Source: Chitinophaga alhagiae (GTDB lineage: Bacteria; Bacteroidota; Bacteroidia; Chitinophagales; Chitinophagaceae). Taken from it: a stretch of 64,000 nucleotides of DNA. The notes beneath the pieces were generated by a model. The model ran no database searches and was not told the origin of the DNA. It saw only the letters and a program-made list of their open reading frames with translations. Made by a program: the position numbers and the translations under genes. Shown one piece after another: positions 35,428-43,681 of the stretch. Position 1 is the stretch's first letter. Every line of letters begins with the position of its first letter. The stretch is taken from the NCBI RefSeq assembly GCF_003568665.1, contig NZ_QXMH01000002.1, forward strand, positions 744,001 to 808,000, in the 5' to 3' direction.

Positions 35428-37893
35428 ATGAACATAAGAACATATTGCACCGTTTACAGTTTATTATTGATGATGCCGCTGCTGGGTAAAGCCCAGCAGC
35501 CTTCTTACAGCGGGGTGTACCCGCACCTGGCCATGTACAACAATGAAGGAGAATGCGGTACCGGCGCCGTGGTGCCCTGGGCAGGCAAGCTGTGGGTGAT
35601 CACCTACGGCCCGCATTTGCCGCAAGGTTCTTCAGACAAGCTGTACGAAATATCGCCTTCCCTGCAACAGACCATCCGCAGCGAAAGCATTGGCGGCACG
35701 CCGGCCAACCGCATGATACACCGGGAAAGCAACCAGCTCTTCATAGGCCCGTACGCTATAGACGGCAGCGGCAAGGTGCGTACCATACCTTACAGCGCCA
35801 TGCCCGGCCGCCACACCGGCAATGCCCGCCATCTTACAGACCCCGCGGGCAAGATCTACTACGGTACCATGGAAGAAGGTTTTTACGAAGTAGACGTGAA
35901 AACGCTGCAACCAGTGATGCTGTATGAAGACGGTAACATGAAAAAGAAAAAAGGGAGCGATGCGTCTGCCAACCAGGCTACAGACCTGTTGCCCGGCGCG
36001 CACGGCAAGGGCCTGTACGCAGGCCAGGGCGTAATGGTGTATTCCAATAACGGGGAGCCCGGCCCGCAGGCGCTCAAACAGTTTGACATAGAGGCCGGCT
36101 CGCTGAGCGAATGGGACGGCAAAAAATGGACGGTGGTACGCCGCAACCAGTTTGTGGAGATCACCGGTCCCGGCGGCATCTACGGCAATGCCCACCCGGC
36201 CACGGACCCCATTTGGGCAACCGGCTGGGACCATAAATCAGTATTGCTGGGCGTGCGCGATGGCGGCAGCTGGCATTTTTACCGCCTGCCCAAAGCCAGT
36301 CACAGCTACGACGGCGCGCACGGCTGGAATACCGAGTGGCCCCGCATCAGGGACATTGGCACGCCGGAGCGGCCTGATTACCTGATGACCATGCACGGCA
36401 TGTTCTGGCGCTTCCCCGGCAATTTTTCCGCGTCGCAAACAGCAGGCATCCGGCCGCGCACGGCGTACCTGAAAGTAATAGGGGACTTTACCCGCTGGAA
36501 CAACCAGCTCGTATTTGGCTGCGATGATTCCGCGCAGCGGGAGTTCCTGAACAAACGCAAGGCAAAGGGCGGCATTGAAGGGCCGGGCCAGTCCAATTCC
36601 AACCTCTGGTTCACCTCCGCCCAATTGCCTGACCAGTTGGGGCCCAACACCGCGGAAGGCGCCGTGTGGCTGAACGAAAGCGTGCGGGCGGGCGAGGCCT
36701 CGGAGCCTTTTCTTTTTGCCGGCTGGCCGCACCGCACCGCCTGGGTACAAAACAACGGCGCCGCCCCCGTTACCTTTACGTTTGAAACGGACAAAACCGG
36801 CAAAGGCAACTGGACGGCGCTTGAAACCCTGTCTCTCGCCGGCGGCGAAGCCAAACCACTTGTATTCGGCACAGGCGCGCAGGGCGAGTGGATCAGGGTG
36901 AGAACGGACGCCGCCGCCACAGCTACCGTGTACTTCTCCTACACCGGCAAAGACACGCGCGGCAACCTCCCCGCCACTGTTTTTAACGGCCTGGCGAAGG
37001 TGGGAACGGTTGCAAATACCAGTGGTGGATTAATCTACGGCCTTGGGGATAATAAACGTACTTTAGGCATCAACGCCATGCAGTTCAAAGGAGCTGCGCC
37101 CACATCGCTCGGCTACTATGAGCTGAACGAAAAAATGGAGCTGGTGAAAAAAGAGGATACCGCAACGGCGCGCTTCATCCGCGAAAAATTTGCCATCCCG
37201 GAAAAGGCGGTGACCATAGACGATGCTTCCGTGCTGGTGGTAGATGATAAAGGCCGCCGCTGGCGCCTGCCCCTGGGCGCAGACGCATTTACCGGCCTTA
37301 CGGACAAAGCGGTGCTGCGGGTATGCAGGGAGGTGGCCACGGAAAGGGACCTGTTCAATTGCCACGGCACTTTTTATGAACTGCCCGCGGAAAATGCGGA
37401 CGGCTACGCCAAGATCAGGCCTGTGGCCTCACATCCCTTCCGTATTCACGACTACGCCTCTTACCGCGGCCTGCTGGTGATGACGGGCATAGCGCCCGGC
37501 GCCGTCAACAAAGCGCACATCATCCGCTCCGCAGACGGCAAGGCCGCTGTTTGGGCCGGCGTTATAGACGACCTCTGGAAGCTGGGCAAGCCCACCGGCC
37601 GCGGAGGCCCCTGGAAAAACAGCGAGGTGAAAGCCGGGGAGCCTTCAGATCCTTACCTGATAGGTTTCTATGACAAGCGCAGCCTGCAGTTGCGGCATAC
37701 CGCCCAAACGCCGGTTACCTTCACCATAGAAGCAGACCCCGCCGGCAACGGCGTATGGATGCCATACCGCACAGTAACGGTAGCGCCCGGGCAAACGTTT
37801 ACGTACACCTTCCCCGCCGCCATACAGGCGCGCTGGGTCAGGTTTACGGCCAACAAAGATTGCAAGGCCACAGCGTGGCTGGAATATAAATAG
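35428..37893 (+). CDS. Secreted protein of unknown function with duplicated C-terminal module
   Basis: An 821-residue exported protein; the frame starts at a TTG inside the SusD stop region, and ATG 35428 opens on the signal MNIRTYCTVYSLLLMMPLLGKAQ. No family is recognised. Residues about 25-320 have propeller-like strands (WAGKLWVITYGPHLPQG, LFIGPYAIDG, WHFYRLPKA). An internal duplication is clear: residues about 323-506 and 646-821 align, with HGMFWRFPGN against HGTFYELPAE, VRAGEASEPFLFAGW against VKAGEPSDPYLIGFY, and APVTFTFETDKTGKGNW against TPVTFTIEADPAGNGVW. The ends of both copies look like beta sandwiches. It sits between SusD and a predicted flavinylated protein, so a surface or periplasmic role in ligand handling is likely, but its activity is unknown. 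Confidence 0.8.
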   Translation: MNIRTYCTVYSLLLMMPLLGKAQQPSYSGVYPHLAMYNNEGECGTGAVVPWAGKLWVITYGPHLPQGSSDKLYEISPSLQQTIRSESIGGTPANRMIHRESNQLFIGPYAIDGSGKVRTIPYSAMPGRHTGNARHLTDPAGKIYYGTMEEGFYEVDVKTLQPVMLYEDGNMKKKKGSDASANQATDLLPGAHGKGLYAGQGVMVYSNNGEPGPQALKQFDIEAGSLSEWDGKKWTVVRRNQFVEITGPGGIYGNAHPATDPIWATGWDHKSVLLGVRDGGSWHFYRLPKASHSYDGAHGWNTEWPRIRDIGTPERPDYLMTMHGMFWRFPGNFSASQTAGIRPRTAYLKVIGDFTRWNNQLVFGCDDSAQREFLNKRKAKGGIEGPGQSNSNLWFTSAQLPDQLGPNTAEGAVWLNESVRAGEASEPFLFAGWPHRTAWVQNNGAAPVTFTFETDKTGKGNWTALETLSLAGGEAKPLVFGTGAQGEWIRVRTDAAATATVYFSYTGKDTRGNLPATVFNGLAKVGTVANTSGGLIYGLGDNKRTLGINAMQFKGAAPTSLGYYELNEKMELVKKEDTATARFIREKFAIPEKAVTIDDASVLVVDDKGRRWRLPLGADAFTGLTDKAVLRVCREVATERDLFNCHGTFYELPAENADGYAKIRPVASHPFRIHDYASYRGLLVMTGIAPGAVNKAHIIRSADGKAAVWAGVIDDLWKLGKPTGRGGPWKNSEVKAGEPSDPYLIGFYDKRSLQLRHTAQTPVTFTIEADPAGNGVWMPYRTVTVAPGQTFTYTFPAAIQARWVRFTANKDCKATAWLEYK

Positions 37894-37904
37894 AAGAAAA
37901 CCCT

Positions 37905-38996
37905 ATGCGGTTGATATGGCTGATCATATGGATGCTGCCTGCCATGGCGGCGGCTGCGGTACCGGGGGAGCAAATTCGCACGTTTGAAATAAAAGACAGC
38001 AGCGGCTCCACCTACACCCTGAAACTGGCGCTGGACAACAGCGGGCGGCCGCAGTACTTTTTCAGGAACATCTTCACCCCGGTATGCAACACCGGGGAGT
38101 GCAAGCCCGTGTACATCAACTTTTACTGGGACCTGCTCGGCAACTATACCCGCTTTGACATGCCGGCCGGTGAAGTGCTGACCAAAACGGACCACCGCGA
38201 GTTCAGGGAAGAAGATTACCGCAAGCTGCAGGAAATAATCTCCCGCGAAACATCCATCTTCTCCGAACTGAAAATGGAAGACCTGGTGGTGAAAGGCACG
38301 GAGAAGATCTCCGACTCGGCAGATGTAAAAACCGGCGCCACGCTTAAAACCATCAAGAACGAAGTAATTGAAGGCGCCGTGTACACCTGCTATACCCTCT
38401 GGCACCTGGCCCACGGCAGCGCGGTAGAAGAAATGCGGAAGATCATGGAAACATATACCAGCACGGCGCTGCTGCACCGCTTTATGCAAAGCGGCAACCA
38501 CCACTACCAGTACTGGGCCATGGAAAAGGTGATGGACGCGGAAGGGCACGTGCGGAAAGGGTTCGGGGATGATGTGGCCGGCATTATCAGCGGCAGCAAC
38601 ATATTTACCGCGCGCTTTGCGCTGCAAAAGGCGGCGCCCGCGTATTTCACGCCCGCGCGGCAGCTTTGGCTGTGGGAAGCATATGCTGCGGCGCCTTATC
38701 CGCTGCAAATGGCCATACTCAAAAAAATGACGGGGCTGCGGCTGGGGGAGCCGGTGATGCTGAAAATAGCGGATGCCGTAACAGCAGGCAACCGGCAGCA
38801 GTTTACCGCAAAAATGGCCCTGCTGGCAAGTGCCGGCCCCAAAGTGCAGCGGCGGCTGGCCGCGCAGCTGGATGAAGCTGAGCCTTCCCTGGCGGCGGAC
38901 ATGTACGCCGCCCTGCAACAAATGAATATTACAGACAAAACCGTACGGCAAAAAATGATGCAGTACGAAAAGAAAACTAAACAAACCCAAAACTGA
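37905..38996 (+). CDS. Secreted protein with ApbE-type flavinylation motif
   Basis: A 363-residue protein with a signal peptide (MRLIWLIIWMLPAMAAAAVPG). Residues 61 and 66 form a C-x4-C pair. The segment D140-V-K-T143-G-A-T146 matches the ApbE target motif Dxx[ST]GA[ST], in which FMN is attached to the last Thr or Ser, here T146; it is followed by EGAVYTCYTLWHLAHG, a setting like that of FMN-binding domains. Residues about 175-345 are alpha-helical and resemble HEAT-type repeats. The FMN transferase itself is two genes downstream in the same tight operon. The prediction of covalent FMN is strong inference; the electron partner is probably the adjacent FAD oxidoreductase. No characterised homologue is recognised. 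Confidence 0.78.
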   Translation: MRLIWLIIWMLPAMAAAAVPGEQIRTFEIKDSSGSTYTLKLALDNSGRPQYFFRNIFTPVCNTGECKPVYINFYWDLLGNYTRFDMPAGEVLTKTDHREFREEDYRKLQEIISRETSIFSELKMEDLVVKGTEKISDSADVKTGATLKTIKNEVIEGAVYTCYTLWHLAHGSAVEEMRKIMETYTSTALLHRFMQSGNHHYQYWAMEKVMDAEGHVRKGFGDDVAGIISGSNIFTARFALQKAAPAYFTPARQLWLWEAYAAAPYPLQMAILKKMTGLRLGEPVMLKIADAVTAGNRQQFTAKMALLASAGPKVQRRLAAQLDEAEPSLAADMYAALQQMNITDKTVRQKMMQYEKKTKQTQN

Positions 38997-38997
38997 T

Positions 38998-40836
38998 ATG
39001 AAAGCAAGATGGAACTGCCTGGTAACGGGCCTGCTTTTGATGATCTTTTCCACGTCTGCCGCATACGCGCAAAGGCATGTGTATGTAGAAGCGGAATCAT
39101 TTGAGAACAAGGGCGGCTGGGTAACAGACCAGCAGTCTTTTGTGGTGATAGGCTCTTCCTACCTGATGGCCCACGGCATGGGCCGCCCCGTGAAAGACGC
39201 TGCTACCACAGTGCAGTTCCCCGGGCCGGGCAAATACCGGGTATGGGTGCGTACCAAAGACTGGGCGCCTTATCCCAAAGGCCCGGGCAAATTTACCTTG
39301 CACCTGGGCGGGCAGCAGCTGGGCAACGTGTTCGGAGAAAGCGGCTCGGACGAGTGGAAATGGTACGACGCCGGCGTGATAGATGTGAAAGAGACCTCCG
39401 CCAAACTGGTGATGAAAGACCTCACCGGCTTTAACGGCCGTTGCGATGCCATTCTTTTCACGGACGCGCTCAAATTCACGCCGCCCAACACGCTGGCGGC
39501 CCTGACGGCGTTCCGCAACAATGTGCTGCATACTTCTTCTACCCCGGCAGAGGGCGGCCACTTTGACCTGGTAGTGATCGGGGGCGGCATTGCCGGCACC
39601 TGCGCGGCCATCAACGCCTCCCGCCTGGGATTGAAAACCGCCCTCATACAAGACCGGCCGGTACTGGGCGGCAATAACAGCTCCGAGGTAAGGGTACACC
39701 TGAAAGGGGATATTGACAAGAACCACTATCCCAAGCTGGGCCGTATTGTACGCGAAATGGACAATGGGGACCCCGGCAACGGCAACCCCGATGCCAGCGA
39801 GTATGGCGATGCGCGCAAAATAGCCATTGTAAAGGCGGAAAGGAACCTCACGCTTTTCCTCAATACGCACGTGCATAAAGTAGAAAGAGAAAAAGACCGC
39901 ATTACCGCTGTAATTGGCCGTAATATCAACACCAATGAGGAAACGCGTTTCACCGGCACCTATTTCTCCGATTGTACGGGAGATGGTACCGTAGGCTACC
40001 TGGCCGGCGCGGACTTCCGCATGGGCCGCGAAAGCAAAGCGGAAACAGGAGAGTCGCTGGCCGCTGAAAAGGCAGACAGCTTCACCCTCGGCACCTCCAA
40101 CCTCTGGGCCTCCCTTGAAAAAGACACCGTGTCTTCTTTCCCGGAAACGCCCTGGGCATTGCAGTTTTCTGACGAGTACCATATTGACCAGGACAGGTCA
40201 GACTGGGAATGGGAAACAGGCTTCGGCAACTTCAACACCATTACAGACGCGGAAAAGATCCGTGACCATAACCTGCGCGCCATTTACGGCAACTGGTCTT
40301 ACCTGAAAAAAAGCAAACCCGAAAAATACGCTAAGCGCGAGCTGGCCTGGGTGGCCTACATTGGCGGCAAACGGGAGTCTCGCCGCATCATGGGAGATCA
40401 CGTGCTCACACAAATGGACATACAGGAAGGCAAACGCTATCCTGACGGTTCGGTAACCGCTACCTGGACCATTGACCTGCACTTCCCCAATGAAAAGAAC
40501 AGCAAATATTTTGAAGGGCAGGAGTTTTTTGCCAGCACCAAACACATCAGGGTGGCGCCTTACACCATTCCTTACCGTTGCCTCTACTCCCGGAACATTT
40601 CCAACCTGTTCATGGCGGGCCGCAACATCAGCACCACCCACGTGGCCTTTGGCAGTACGCGTGTAATGCGCACCTGCGGCATGATGGGAGAGGTGGTAGG
40701 TTTTGCCGCGTACCTGGGCAAGAAATATAAAACAACGCCCCGCGGCGTATACCAGCAGCACCTGCGCGAATTGATGGGTATCCTGAACGATGACGCAACG
40801 CCGCAGGGAGTGAGTAACGAAGCCGGCCGGCAATAA
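38998..40836 (+). CDS. Secreted FAD-dependent oxidoreductase with N-terminal beta-sandwich
   Basis: A 612-residue exported flavoprotein (signal MKARWNCLVTGLLLMIFSTSAAYAQ). Residues about 26-160 look like a carbohydrate-binding-type beta sandwich (HVYVEAESFENKGGWVTDQQ). The FAD domain starts near 188 with VVIGGGIAGTCAA (GGGIAG at 195-200), then VLGGNNSSEVRVH, FSDCTGDGTVGYLAGADFRMG, and the C-terminal FAD contact LFMAGRNISTTHVAFGSTRVMRTCGMMG. This is the FAD_oxidored family, often misnamed xanthan lyase in Bacteroidota genomes. It probably oxidises a sugar or glycan outside the cytoplasm. It starts one base after the flavinylated protein and two bases before apbE, so a shared electron path is likely. 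The substrate is unknown. Confidence 0.87.
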   Translation: MKARWNCLVTGLLLMIFSTSAAYAQRHVYVEAESFENKGGWVTDQQSFVVIGSSYLMAHGMGRPVKDAATTVQFPGPGKYRVWVRTKDWAPYPKGPGKFTLHLGGQQLGNVFGESGSDEWKWYDAGVIDVKETSAKLVMKDLTGFNGRCDAILFTDALKFTPPNTLAALTAFRNNVLHTSSTPAEGGHFDLVVIGGGIAGTCAAINASRLGLKTALIQDRPVLGGNNSSEVRVHLKGDIDKNHYPKLGRIVREMDNGDPGNGNPDASEYGDARKIAIVKAERNLTLFLNTHVHKVEREKDRITAVIGRNINTNEETRFTGTYFSDCTGDGTVGYLAGADFRMGRESKAETGESLAAEKADSFTLGTSNLWASLEKDTVSSFPETPWALQFSDEYHIDQDRSDWEWETGFGNFNTITDAEKIRDHNLRAIYGNWSYLKKSKPEKYAKRELAWVAYIGGKRESRRIMGDHVLTQMDIQEGKRYPDGSVTATWTIDLHFPNEKNSKYFEGQEFFASTKHIRVAPYTIPYRCLYSRNISNLFMAGRNISTTHVAFGSTRVMRTCGMMGEVVGFAAYLGKKYKTTPRGVYQQHLRELMGILNDDATPQGVSNEAGRQ

Positions 40837-40838
40837 AA

Positions 40839-41873
40839 ATGATGGCCGCGCTAGCCATATGGCTCATGGGCCTTATTTACACAGGCCCTGATGTTCCGCC
40901 GGGGTGCGGCATGTGCGGCAGCGGCCTGAATCCTGCCACCCAAACCGTTCCGCCGGAGATCAGCATCGAAGGCGCAGCGCAGGGCACTACCTGGCATATT
41001 GTATATACAGACGCGGCCGGAAGGCATTTTAAAACGCAGGTAGATTCCATACTGCTTGCCATTGATCTGTGTTTGTCAACCTACCGGACTGATTCCGAAG
41101 TGTCTGCTTTTAACCAGTTTGACGACTTCCGGTATCAGTCCGGTCATTTTTACCCGGTGCTGCAGCGCTCCCTTGAAATATACCGCGCCACCAACGGCGC
41201 ATTTGACCCTACCGTAATGCCCGTTACCGAGGCCTACCGGAAAGGTAAAAGCACCGGCCGGCCATGGCTGCAGCAGCTGGACTCGCTGCTGCAGTATGTA
41301 GGTTTCCAGTACATCGTTTTTGACCGGGAAACGGTGCATAAAACAAAAGAGCATGTACGGCTCGACTTTGACGCCATTGCCCAGGGGTATACGGTAGATG
41401 TGATAGCCGTATGGCTGGAGGCGCAGGGCGTTGCGGACTACATGGTGGAGGTAGGCGGGGAAGTGCGTTGCAAAGGCCTGCGGCAGGGCGCCCGCCCCTG
41501 GACGGTAGGCATCGAAAATCCCCTCCGCCCCGGAGAAGAACTGCTGCGCCTTAACATCGGCCACCGCGCTATTGCCACCGCCGGCAACTACCGCAATTTT
41601 TACGTGCGCAACGGGCAAACCTATCGCCACATCATCCACCCTAAAACCGGCCTGGCAAAACAAGACCCGCTCCTGAGCGCTACCGTGGTAGCGGCAGACG
41701 CCATTACCGCGGATGGTTTTGATACGGCGCTGCTGGTCATGGGCCTGGAAGAAAGCAAACAATTGCTGCAACGGGAAAAAGACCTGGACGCCTGCCTCGT
41801 TTACCAGCAGCCGGACGGCAGCGTGGCCGTTTTTCTCACAGAACGGCTGAAAGGCATGCTGATACCACAGTAA
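40839..41873 (+). CDS. apbE: FAD:protein FMN transferase ApbE
   Basis: A 344-residue periplasmic flavin transferase. It cleaves FAD and attaches FMN covalently to Thr/Ser in target proteins. The N-terminus is hydrophobic (MMAALAIWLMGLIYTG), fitting export. Family motifs are in order: STYRTDSEVSAFN, TNGAFDPTVMPVTEAYR, VRLDFDAIAQGYTVDVIA, YMVEVGGEVRCKG, RHIIHPKTGLA, and the magnesium/catalytic TADGFDTALLVMG. It is the last gene of the SusC-to-apbE run, two bases after the FAD oxidoreductase. Its natural target is probably the motif-bearing protein encoded at 37905-38996. The length fits the family. Confidence 0.95.
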   Translation: MMAALAIWLMGLIYTGPDVPPGCGMCGSGLNPATQTVPPEISIEGAAQGTTWHIVYTDAAGRHFKTQVDSILLAIDLCLSTYRTDSEVSAFNQFDDFRYQSGHFYPVLQRSLEIYRATNGAFDPTVMPVTEAYRKGKSTGRPWLQQLDSLLQYVGFQYIVFDRETVHKTKEHVRLDFDAIAQGYTVDVIAVWLEAQGVADYMVEVGGEVRCKGLRQGARPWTVGIENPLRPGEELLRLNIGHRAIATAGNYRNFYVRNGQTYRHIIHPKTGLAKQDPLLSATVVAADAITADGFDTALLVMGLEESKQLLQREKDLDACLVYQQPDGSVAVFLTERLKGMLIPQ

Positions 41874-41984
41874 CCCCTCCCGCCTGTTTGTAACCATTTT
41901 CTCCCGCCGCTGTTATAATGATGAAGCACCCCCGTTTGGCGCAATGCGGAAAAGGGGATAAATTACCATTCCAATAGTCATCAT

Positions 41985-42290
41985 ATGCATGCAGATTACG
42001 AAGCCCTCCAACTCGTCAACAACACCGTGGGCCACCGCTTTGAACTGACCATAGCCGGCCATACCGCCTTCATCCTTTACCGGCATGTGCCGGGCAAAAC
42101 CACGCTCATACACACGGAAGTGCCGCCCGAACTGGAAGGCAAGGGGGCGGGCAATGCCATTGTAGAAAAGACCTTGCAATACATTGAAGCGCAGGGAGAC
42201 AAGCTGGTACCGCTGTGCCCCTTCGTAAGGGCCTTCATCAAACGGCATCCCGAGTGGAAACGCATTGTCAGCGATGATGTGAATATCTGA
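41985..42290 (+). CDS. GNAT family N-acetyltransferase, short YjdJ type
   Basis: A 101-residue protein of the small GCN5-related acetyltransferase type (YjdJ). The acetyl-CoA region is VPPELEGKGAGNAIVEKTLQYIEAQG, with the usual R/Q-x-x-G-x-G/A pattern reading EGKGAG, and the conserved end LVPLCPFVRAFIKRHPEWK. Such small proteins lack an acceptor-binding domain and their substrates are unknown. It stands 111 bases after apbE and 17 bases before the OsmC-type gene, so it probably pairs with the latter and not with the SusCD operon. Confidence 0.9.
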   Translation: MHADYEALQLVNNTVGHRFELTIAGHTAFILYRHVPGKTTLIHTEVPPELEGKGAGNAIVEKTLQYIEAQGDKLVPLCPFVRAFIKRHPEWKRIVSDDVNI

Positions 42291-42307
42291 ACCATCAAAC
42301 CGACCAC

Positions 42308-42982
42308 ATGAAATACAAGCTGGAAAAACCCGTACACGGTACCATCGGTACAGAGCAATACAAGATCACCATTGAATGGCGCAACGGTACCTTTATTGCA
42401 GACGAGCCGGCAACTACCGGCGGCAAAGACCTTGGGCCTGACCCGTACACGCAGCTGATGTCTTCCCTGGCCTCCTGCACCCTGGCCACTTTGCGGATGT
42501 ACATAGACCGCAAGGGGTGGAACATTCCGCAGATAGCCGTCAACGTGAATTTTTACCAGGAAAAGGAGAACGGGAAAACCGTTACCATCATAGACCGGGA
42601 TATTTCTTTCATCAGTCATGTGGAAGAAGAAAAACGCGCGCGCCTGCTGGAAATAGCCAGGGCCTGCCCTGTTTCCCGCATACTGGAAGGAGAACTGCAG
42701 CTGCGTACCTTTTTGCTGCGCGATGAAGACGTGGAGAAAAAAGTGCATTATAGCAACGGGGAAGTGACCGTAGTCTGGAAGCCGGAGTTCTGCAAACACG
42801 CCGCCCGCTGCGTGGGCCAGCTGCCCGAAGTGTTCAACGTCAACGCCAAACCCTGGATCAACGCACAGGGCGCTGCCACGGAACGTATTGTGGAGCAGGT
42901 GAAAAGGTGCCCCTCCGGCGCGCTCACCTATTTTTATAATAAAGACGCAGAAAAAGGGCCTCAGGGCATCACCGGGGGCTGA
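42308..42982 (+). CDS. OsmC-like protein fused to a small iron-sulfur (Fer4_19-like) domain
   Basis: A 224-residue two-domain protein. Residues about 1-135 are an OsmC/Ohr-type fold (NGTFIADEPATTGGKDLGPDPYTQLMSSLASCTLATLRMY); a peroxidatic-type Cys lies in SSLASCT. Residues about 140-215 match the divergent 4Fe-4S mono-cluster domain (EFCKHAARCVGQLPEVFN and KRCPSGALTY), with candidate cluster cysteines in CKHAARC and RCPSG. Fusions of these parts are known in Bacteroidota; a thiol or peroxide detoxification role is inferred. It follows the GNAT gene closely. A hairpin overlaps its stop codon. Confidence 0.88.
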   Translation: MKYKLEKPVHGTIGTEQYKITIEWRNGTFIADEPATTGGKDLGPDPYTQLMSSLASCTLATLRMYIDRKGWNIPQIAVNVNFYQEKENGKTVTIIDRDISFISHVEEEKRARLLEIARACPVSRILEGELQLRTFLLRDEDVEKKVHYSNGEVTVVWKPEFCKHAARCVGQLPEVFNVNAKPWINAQGAATERIVEQVKRCPSGALTYFYNKDAEKGPQGITGG

Positions 42983-42990
42983 GGCCCCCG
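42956..42990 (+). terminator. GC-rich stem-loop over the stop codon of the OsmC-like gene
   Basis: Two alternative hairpins share bases: GGGCCTCAG (42956-42964) with CTGAGGCCC (42979-42987), and CGGGGGC (42973-42979) with GCCCCCG (42984-42990). The TGA stop is inside the structure. There is no T run, so it may protect the mRNA end instead of terminating. Another stem, GCCCCC/GGGGGC, lies at 43032-43050. Confidence 0.5.
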
Positions 42991-43147
42991 TTCCCGCACC
43001 GTTTCCCCAAAAGTCAGCCAGGTTGTCAAAAGCCCCCCTCCCCAGGGGGCGTATTATCGAATTGTTAACCAGTGAGGGGTTTGTTCCCGGCAAACGAATA
43101 TTATAAAAAGCACGGTTTTATTCCTTAAATTACTATTCATAATCGTT

Positions 43148-43657
43148 ATGAAATTCGCGGTTCCCCTTATCGCTTTCAGCGTATTATCGGTTTTTTGCTG
43201 CGTTGGCTGCAAAAAGAACAAGGACACTGCAAAAGCAGGGTCCGGTAAATATGAAATGGTAGCCGGCAGCTGGAGCCAGAAAGACCTGGTGCTGGCCGTG
43301 TCCGTAAAGCTCGGCGGGCAAAACATTCCCGAAGGCACCAGCATCATTGCGCTGGCGCCGCTGTTGGGCCCCGCGGGCGCGTATTTTACCTGTACCAAAA
43401 ACAATGTGTACAATTTCAACAAAGACAGTACCATGCAGGTAGAAGGCTGTACAGACCTGATCCTGCCTGTTACCGGGAAAGAGGGTACCTGGCGGCTGGA
43501 TATCTATGATGCGGTGCTGCTGCTCAAATCCAACGCCGGAGAGCCGGACCCCCACTGGATCAACGAGGTGACGGACAATACCATGAAGATCTCTATAACC
43601 GCCGCTATTCCCAATGTTGCCTCTGTGCCACTGACGCTGATACTCGAGAAAAAATAA
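43148..43657 (+). CDS. Lipoprotein of unknown function, lipocalin-like
   Basis: A 169-residue lipoprotein: hydrophobic signal then the lipobox VGC-KK (C about residue 21). The mature part is small and beta-rich (YEMVAGSWSQKDLVL, YNFNKDSTMQVEGC, GTWRLDIYDAVLLL), resembling the lipocalin-like lipoproteins that are common in Bacteroidota. Two mature cysteines may form a disulfide. It lies between the OsmC-type gene and the second sigma factor, 24 bases before the latter. No specific function can be given. Confidence 0.75.
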   Translation: MKFAVPLIAFSVLSVFCCVGCKKNKDTAKAGSGKYEMVAGSWSQKDLVLAVSVKLGGQNIPEGTSIIALAPLLGPAGAYFTCTKNNVYNFNKDSTMQVEGCTDLILPVTGKEGTWRLDIYDAVLLLKSNAGEPDPHWINEVTDNTMKISITAAIPNVASVPLTLILEKK

Positions 43658-43681
43658 CCTGCGGCACTTTTATGATGGTTT

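Noticed and set aside
37668-39110. 480-codon open frame on the minus strand
   Set aside because: Antisense to the flavinylated-protein gene and parts of its neighbours, all of which have clear signals, motifs and tight spacing; no recognisable features of its own.
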